Program-made: the position numbers and the translations under genes
Notes under the pieces: model-generated
Seen by the model: only the letters and a program-made list of their open reading frames with translations
Told to the model about the DNA's origin: nothing
The model's database searches: none
NCBI GenBank assembly: GCA_963795435.1
Contig: CAWCHV010000001.1
Coordinates: 186,001-250,000 of the forward strand
Length of the DNA: 64,000 nt
Direction of reading: 5' to 3'
DNA from: JAFKFI01 sp963795435
GTDB taxonomy: Bacteria > Pseudomonadota > Alphaproteobacteria > Acetobacterales > Acetobacteraceae
In this document: positions 59,771 through 64,000 of the stretch, one piece after another
Layout of the letters: each line of letters begins with the position of its first letter
Position numbering within the stretch: position 1 is the stretch's first letter

Positions 59771-60019
59771 ATGGCCACCGACGGTTCCTGCGACGATTCC
59801 TGGACGGTGCATTGCCCGGCCTGCCTCAAGCCGAGCGGCCACAAGGGCGACCGGCGCAACTGCTGGGCCCTGCTCGTCTGCCGGGGCTGCGGCACCACGC
59901 TCGAGATGCGGGCGGTGATCCCGCGCGGCCGGCCGCTGTTCGACGAGTTCTCCGACGTGTTCGGGCTGGAGCGGGCGAGCCCGGAGCGGATCGACGAGCT
60001 CAGCACGCCGATCTGTTGA
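59771..60019 (+). CDS. Zinc-ribbon-like small protein
   Basis: 82 aa from ATG 59771 (GGAGAG before it). HCPACLKPSGHKG and LLVCRGCGTTLEMRA form a CxxC...CxxC ribbon. The C-terminal helix is PERIDELST. Small zinc-ribbon proteins often bind nucleic acid or partner proteins; no family was recognised. Stands 80 bp ahead of the MBL-fold gene on the same strand. Confidence 0.65.
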   Translation: MATDGSCDDSWTVHCPACLKPSGHKGDRRNCWALLVCRGCGTTLEMRAVIPRGRPLFDEFSDVFGLERASPERIDELSTPIC

Positions 60020-60099
60020 CCCCCCGCCGTTGACCATGAGGGCGCGGCACCCGCACCATCGGCGCCGGGCGCGACGCGCGCGGAGAGGGAGCGAGCCAC

Positions 60100-60978
60100 A
60101 TGACCACTCGTTTGAGTTTCGGCGAAGCGACGATCCACCGGATCATCGAGCAGGAAGACCCGCTGTTCGATCCGCTGACCTTCTTCCCGAGCCTGACGCC
60201 GGAGGTGCTGGAGGAGAACCGCCCCTGGCTGGAGCAGGCCCGCGCCTACGATGCGGCGAGCAAGCAGATCGTGCTGTGCATCCAGTCCTACGTGGTGCGG
60301 ACGCCGCGCCACACCATCCTGATCGATAGTTGCGTCGGCAACCACAAGCCGCGGCCCGGGCGGCCGTTCTGGCACATGAAGTCGTCCGACGCCTACATGC
60401 GCGGCTTGGCGCGCGAGGGATTGGCGGTGGAGGACATCGACTTCGTGATGTGCACCCACCTGCACGTCGATCACGTCGGCTGGAACACGCGGCTGGACAA
60501 CGGGCGCTGGGTGCCGACCTTCCCGAAGGCGCGCTACGTGTTCTCCGAGCGCGAGCTGGCCTACTGGACCGAACAGCACGCCAAGACCCCGATCGAATGT
60601 ATCGCCGACAGCGTGCTGCCGATCGTCGAGGCCAAGCGCGCCGACCTGGTGCGAAGCGACCACGCGCTGAACGACGAGGTGCGGCTGATGCCGACGCCGG
60701 GGCACACGCCGGACCATTTCGCGGTGCGAATCGGCGGCGGTGCGAGGCACGCGGTGATGAGCGGCGACCTGATCCACTCGCCGCTGCAGGCGCGCTACCC
60801 GGAAATGTCGATGCGTGCCGACACCGACCAGGCGCAATCGGCGGTCACGCGCCGCAAGTTCCTCGAACAGCATTGCGACACCGAGGCGCTGATCTGCACG
60901 GCGCATTTCCCCTCGCCCTCGATGGGGCATGTCACGCGTTGGGGCGAGGGGTTCCGGTTCGCGCCGGTCAGCGGGTAA
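60100..60978 (+). CDS. MBL-fold metallohydrolase
   Basis: 292 aa. The metal-binding signature is THLHVDHVGWN at about 126, with Asp/His in TPGHTPDHF and SGDLIHSP, and CTAHFPSP near the end. Two-zinc beta-lactamase fold. The length and the N-terminal RTPRHTILIDSCVGNHKP match the AttM/lactonase-like and glyoxalase-II-like group; an N-acyl-homoserine lactonase role is possible but unproven. Preceded by GGAG. Confidence 0.85.
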   Translation: MTTRLSFGEATIHRIIEQEDPLFDPLTFFPSLTPEVLEENRPWLEQARAYDAASKQIVLCIQSYVVRTPRHTILIDSCVGNHKPRPGRPFWHMKSSDAYMRGLAREGLAVEDIDFVMCTHLHVDHVGWNTRLDNGRWVPTFPKARYVFSERELAYWTEQHAKTPIECIADSVLPIVEAKRADLVRSDHALNDEVRLMPTPGHTPDHFAVRIGGGARHAVMSGDLIHSPLQARYPEMSMRADTDQAQSAVTRRKFLEQHCDTEALICTAHFPSPSMGHVTRWGEGFRFAPVSG

Positions 60979-61041
60979 TTCCCTCGCTATCGCGAGCCGG
61001 CTCGGCTAACCCGGACGGATAACCCGGGGGGGCCACGCTGC

Positions 61042-61539
61042 ATGTTCGATTCTTCGCCGACAGTCGAGACCAGTAACGAAGCGGATCGGGTGTCGGTCCG
61101 CCCGGCGCCCGGCGCCGTGTTCCTGCGGCTGCGCCAGCGCCTGCCGGACGGCGGGGATCGATGCGTGTTCGTCGAGATGGCGGTGGGGGAGGCGGTGGCG
61201 CTGCGCCGCGAACTCGATGCGTGCATCGGGGTCGCCGCCGCGACCGGCGGCAGACGACCCGGGCCGGGCGGCTGCTCAACTAGCCGGGAACATCAAACCG
61301 GCCGGGCAGCCGTTTCGTCTTGTGTGCCACCACGGCGACAAGGCGAGAGTGGATGCCCGAGCGGCCAGAGGATGCGTCCGACATTGCGCCGCCCGACAAG
61401 GCGGAGACGCGGCTGCCGCTCTTCGAGGAGGCGGCGCGGGTCGAGACGCGCGACGTGCCAGGCGAGCGCGTGCGCCTGCACACCTTCGTTCGCGAGCGTG
61501 ACGAGCGCATCGACGCGGCGCTTCGCAGCGAAGACGTGA
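61042..61539 (+). CDS. Unknown small protein, real C-terminus uncertain
   Basis: The first about 75 residues (MFDSSPTVETSNEADRVSVR, VFLRLRQRLPDGGDRCVFVE) look like a genuine small protein. After residue 80 the frame is Arg/Ser/Pro-rich and overlaps the DUF2382 gene, so a lost stop or frameshift is likely. An in-register stop one frame away (61281) would end it at about 80 aa. Function unknown. Confidence 0.4.
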   Translation: MFDSSPTVETSNEADRVSVRPAPGAVFLRLRQRLPDGGDRCVFVEMAVGEAVALRRELDACIGVAAATGGRRPGPGGCSTSREHQTGRAAVSSCVPPRRQGESGCPSGQRMRPTLRRPTRRRRGCRSSRRRRGSRRATCQASACACTPSFASVTSASTRRFAAKT

Positions 61540-61811
61540 CCGTGGAGCGCGTGCCGGTCAACCGTTTCGTCGCGACCGCCCCGGCGGTGCGTGAGGAAGG
61601 CGAAACCCTGATCGTCCCGGTGATCGAGGAACAGCTCGTCATCGAGAAGCGGCTCGTCCTGAAGGAGTTCGTCAGGGTGACCCGGCACGCGCGCACGCGG
61701 ACGGAGCAGCACACCGTCCGGCTTCGCACCGAGGACGTGCGGGTCGAGCGGGTCGCCGCTCCAGACCATCCCCACGACAACCAGCAAACCGAACAGAAAG
61801 AGAGAGGCTGA
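61353..61811 (+). CDS. DUF2382 (YsnF/AvaK-type) stress protein
   Basis: 152 aa from ATG 61353. The domain pattern is ETRLPLFEEAARVETRDVPGERVRLHTFV, then RSEDVTVERVPVNRFVATAPAVREEGETLIVPVIEEQLVIEKRLVLKEFVRVTRH. DUF2382 proteins share alternating basic/acidic beta-hairpins and are linked to general stress responses. 3 bp before the next DUF2382 gene, so they form an operon. Confidence 0.85.
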   Translation: MPERPEDASDIAPPDKAETRLPLFEEAARVETRDVPGERVRLHTFVRERDERIDAALRSEDVTVERVPVNRFVATAPAVREEGETLIVPVIEEQLVIEKRLVLKEFVRVTRHARTRTEQHTVRLRTEDVRVERVAAPDHPHDNQQTEQKERG

Positions 61812-61814
61812 ACC

Positions 61815-62987
61815 ATGCAGACCAATCCCTCCAGCAGCGGCGAGCATCGCCAGCTCGTCGCGGTCTACGAGACGTACGACCGGGCGCGCAGCGCGCGCGA
61901 CGAACTCACGGCGGCGGGCATTCCGGCGAGCGACATCGACGTGCTGGACGCCAAGGAGGGCGGCTGGCGCGCCGACGAGGACCTGCGGAGCGAGGGGTTC
62001 TGGGGCGCCCTCAAGCGCATGTTCATGCCCGAGGAGGAGGAGACGCACTCTTACGCCGAGGGGCTGCGGCGCGGCCATGCGATGCTGGTGGTGCGCCCGA
62101 CGGCCGACATGCAGGCGCGCGCGGTGGACGTGCTGGAACGCACCGAGCCGCTGGATTTCGACGCCCAGGTGACCCAATGGCGAAACGAGGGCTGGGCCGG
62201 CCGCTACGACGAGAGCACCGCTGGAAGCGCCACCTGGAGCGGGCGGGATGACGCGGCACCGGTCGGCGCGCCATCCGCGTCGGTCGCCAGCACGGCTGGC
62301 GCCTCGACGGGCACGGGCGGGGCGCTCGGCACCACCGGGATGCAAGCCCGCGGCACGGCCAGCGACGCGGCGACGGGCGCTGGGGAGCAGCGCATCCCGC
62401 TCGCCGAGGAGAGGCTGCGCGTCGGCAAGCGCGAAGTGATCGGCGGCAGCGTGCGGGTGCGAACTTACGTCGTCGAGCGCCCGGTCGAGGAGCAGGTCCG
62501 GCTGCGCGAGGAAAGCGTCAACGTGGATCGCCGCCCGGCCGACCGGCCGGTGAGCGACACGGACGATCCTTTCCGCGAGCGCACGATCGAGGTCTCCGCG
62601 CGCTCGGAGGAGGCGGTGATCGGCAAGGACACGCGGGTGCGCGAGGAAGTGGTGGTCCGCAAGGACGCCAGCGAACGGACCGAGACGGTGAAAGATACGG
62701 TGCGCCGGACCGAAGTCGAGGTGGAGGACGGCAGCGCGACGAGTGCCACGACCGGCGCGGCGACACCGGGCAGCAGCACACCCAGCGGCAGCACACCGGG
62801 CAGCAGCACGTCGGGCAGCACGGCATCCGGCCTGGCGACCCCCGATGCCGCCGCCCCAGAGACCGCGACGGCCGACACCGGGATGACCCCCACGCCCGGA
62901 ACCGAGCCGGCCGGCACGGAAACGCCGGCGGGAAGGGACGCGGAAAGCGGACGGCCGAGCCCGGAGAAGGGCACCGTCAAGCAGTAG
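61815..62987 (+). CDS. DUF2382 (YsnF-type) protein with general-stress N-domain and low-complexity tail
   Basis: 390 aa. The N-terminal domain resembles general stress protein 17M-like modules (LVAVYETYDRARSARDELTAAGIPASDIDVLD, about 10-110). Linker, then DUF2382 (IPLAEERLRVGKREVIGGSVRVRTYVVERPVEEQVRLREESVNVDR, RTIEVSARSEEAVIGKDTRVREEVVVRKDASERTETVKDTVRRTEVEVED) at about 195-305. The last about 85 residues are Ser/Thr/Pro/Gly-rich with GSSTPSGSTPGSST. Typical two-gene partner of the preceding short protein. Confidence 0.85.
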   Translation: MQTNPSSSGEHRQLVAVYETYDRARSARDELTAAGIPASDIDVLDAKEGGWRADEDLRSEGFWGALKRMFMPEEEETHSYAEGLRRGHAMLVVRPTADMQARAVDVLERTEPLDFDAQVTQWRNEGWAGRYDESTAGSATWSGRDDAAPVGAPSASVASTAGASTGTGGALGTTGMQARGTASDAATGAGEQRIPLAEERLRVGKREVIGGSVRVRTYVVERPVEEQVRLREESVNVDRRPADRPVSDTDDPFRERTIEVSARSEEAVIGKDTRVREEVVVRKDASERTETVKDTVRRTEVEVEDGSATSATTGAATPGSSTPSGSTPGSSTSGSTASGLATPDAAAPETATADTGMTPTPGTEPAGTETPAGRDAESGRPSPEKGTVKQ

Positions 62988-62993
62988 GCCGGC

Positions 62994-64000
62994 TCACGGG
63001 AGGAGGCGGCGCGCCTCCTCCCACGCGCGCGCCACCGTCTCGCCGGCCGGCTCGGCGCGGCCGAGTGCCGCTGACTGGCCGGCCCAAACCTGCATCCGCT
63101 GCACGTCGCCCGCCTTGCCCGCCGCAAGCCGCATCGGCCCGGTGAGGCCGCGCTGTACCGGATAGGGCGCCGGCGGCGGAGCGGTCGGATCGGCGGCCGC
63201 CCTCGCGTAGTCGGTCGCGACGGCGCGACCGAGGCGGCCGGAGAAGGCGCGGGTCGGCAAGGTCGCCTCGGGCTCCAGATCGGCAAGTGCCGCGGCCCAG
63301 GCGGAGTTGGTGGCGGCTTCGGGGCAGCGGAGGAAGGCGGTGCCGAGCTGTGCCGCGCTGGCGCCGAGGTTGAGCGCGGCCGCGACGCCGCGCCCGTCGG
63401 CAATGCCTCCCGTGGCGATGATCGGCACCGAGAGGCGGTCCGCGAGGCGGGGCAGCAGGGCGAACAGGCCGACGCCCTGGCGCTCGGCGGTCGCTGCATC
63501 GAACGCGCCGCGATGGCCACCCGCCTCGAAGCCTTGCGCGACGATGGCGGCGGCGCCCGCGCGCTCGGCGGCGAGCGCCTCGGCCAAGGTGGTGGCGCAG
63601 GCGAACCAGTCGATGCCGCGCTCGGCCAACTCGGACACGAACTCCGGCGGAAACAGGCCCATGATGGAGGAGGCGACGGGCGGCGCGGCGGCGAGCAGCG
63701 CCTCGCACTGGGTGGCGAAATCGAGCGGCACGGCGTCACCCGCCGTCTCCGGCACCGGCGGCCCCCACTGGCCGAGGAACTCCCGCACTCGCGCCTCGGC
63801 CGCCGGGTCGCGCGCCGGCGGCGGGTCGGGAACCCACAGATTGATCTGGAACGCGCCGTTGCTCTGGGCGCGGAAGGCCGCGACCCAGGCGGCGATGGCG
63901 GCCGGGTCGCTGGTCAGCGCGCCGAGGCCGCCCATGCCGCCCGCGTTGGCCACCGCGGCGGCGAGCGGCGCGGGGCAGGCGCCGGCCATCGGCGCCTGCA
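62994..64000 (-). CDS. Nitronate monooxygenase family protein, 5' end outside the window
   Basis: At least 334 codons; the frame runs on through QAPMAG at the window end, so the true start lies beyond. QAPMAGACPAPLAAAVANAGGMGGLGAL, VAQGFEAGGHRGAF (FMN loop), VPIIATGGIADGRGVAAALNLGASAAQLGTAFLRCPEA are all typical of 2-nitropropane dioxygenase-type FMN enzymes, which oxidise alkyl nitronates. Convergent with the DUF2382 operon (7-bp gap). Confidence 0.88.
   Translation of the reverse strand, partial: QAPMAGACPAPLAAAVANAGGMGGLGALTSDPAAIAAWVAAFRAQSNGAFQINLWVPDPPPARDPAAEARVREFLGQWGPPVPETAGDAVPLDFATQCEALLAAAPPVASSIMGLFPPEFVSELAERGIDWFACATTLAEALAAERAGAAAIVAQGFEAGGHRGAFDAATAERQGVGLFALLPRLADRLSVPIIATGGIADGRGVAAALNLGASAAQLGTAFLRCPEAATNSAWAAALADLEPEATLPTRAFSGRLGRAVATDYARAAADPTAPPPAPYPVQRGLTGPMRLAAGKAGDVQRMQVWAGQSAALGRAEPAGETVARAWEEARRLLP

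Overview
The window is very GC-rich (roughly 68-70 %) DNA from an alphaproteobacterium. The gene content (ImuA-ImuB-DnaE2 mutasome under a GAAC-N7-GAAC LexA box, two HWE-type histidine kinases, a SARP/TPR regulator, a DUF6065-like protein) suggests Rhodospirillales/Acetobacteraceae. That placement is inference from gene content; no rRNA or tRNA gene lies in the window.

Layout. 1-3.1 kb: a small membrane protein, a PHB-depolymerase-type esterase, a cupin and a MOSC protein. 3.1-9.3 kb: SOS mutagenesis locus imuA-imuB-dnaE2. imuB carries an apparent 1-nt frameshift, and imuB and dnaE2 are separated by a GIY-YIG nuclease gene set between two near-identical composite palindromic repeats (BIME-like). 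9.3-13.1 kb: a GNAT-like protein, an SDR, an HWE histidine kinase and a glycosyltransferase-like gene. 13.2-41.6 kb: a 28-kb, entirely minus-strand cluster for a contractile-tailed phage particle. In transcription order it holds the large terminase, portal, scaffold, capsid, neck genes, sheath, tube, tail-assembly chaperone with a canonical -1 slippery site, baseplate, several fibres, an SGNH esterase and an XhlA-like membrane protein. No integrase, repressor, replication gene, small terminase or obvious endolysin was found, so it may be a domesticated or GTA-like element or an eroded prophage. A lower-GC island of small unknown genes (about 28.9-30.8 kb) interrupts it next to the tape-measure position.

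41.8-50.7 kb: a cupin, a lipoprotein, a PEP-CTERM beta-propeller-like protein, an ECF sigma/anti-sigma pair, an FAD-binding protein gene destroyed by an IS630-family insertion plus a frameshift, an Rrf2 regulator with a cysteine-dioxygenase-like gene, a methyltransferase and a receiver-like protein lacking the phospho-Asp. 50.7-53.7 kb: the most unusual host locus. A 56-aa peptide with two GRIRLGAGAR repeats sits behind a 14-codon leader ORF and an 18-bp perfect hairpin, upstream of a DUF6065-like gene and divergent from a SARP/TPR regulator; it looks like an unrecognised RiPP-type or signalling-peptide system. 53.7-64 kb: a frameshifted beta-helix surface protein, a cupin, a family III CoA-transferase, a hybrid HWE kinase, a zinc-ribbon protein, an MBL-fold hydrolase, two DUF2382 (YsnF-type) stress proteins and a nitronate monooxygenase cut by the window end.

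Four genes (imuB, a tail fibre, the FAD protein, the beta-helix protein) each carry one apparent single-nucleotide shift. This may be real decay or assembly error, and raw reads would settle it. Everything here comes from reading the sequence; no database search was run.
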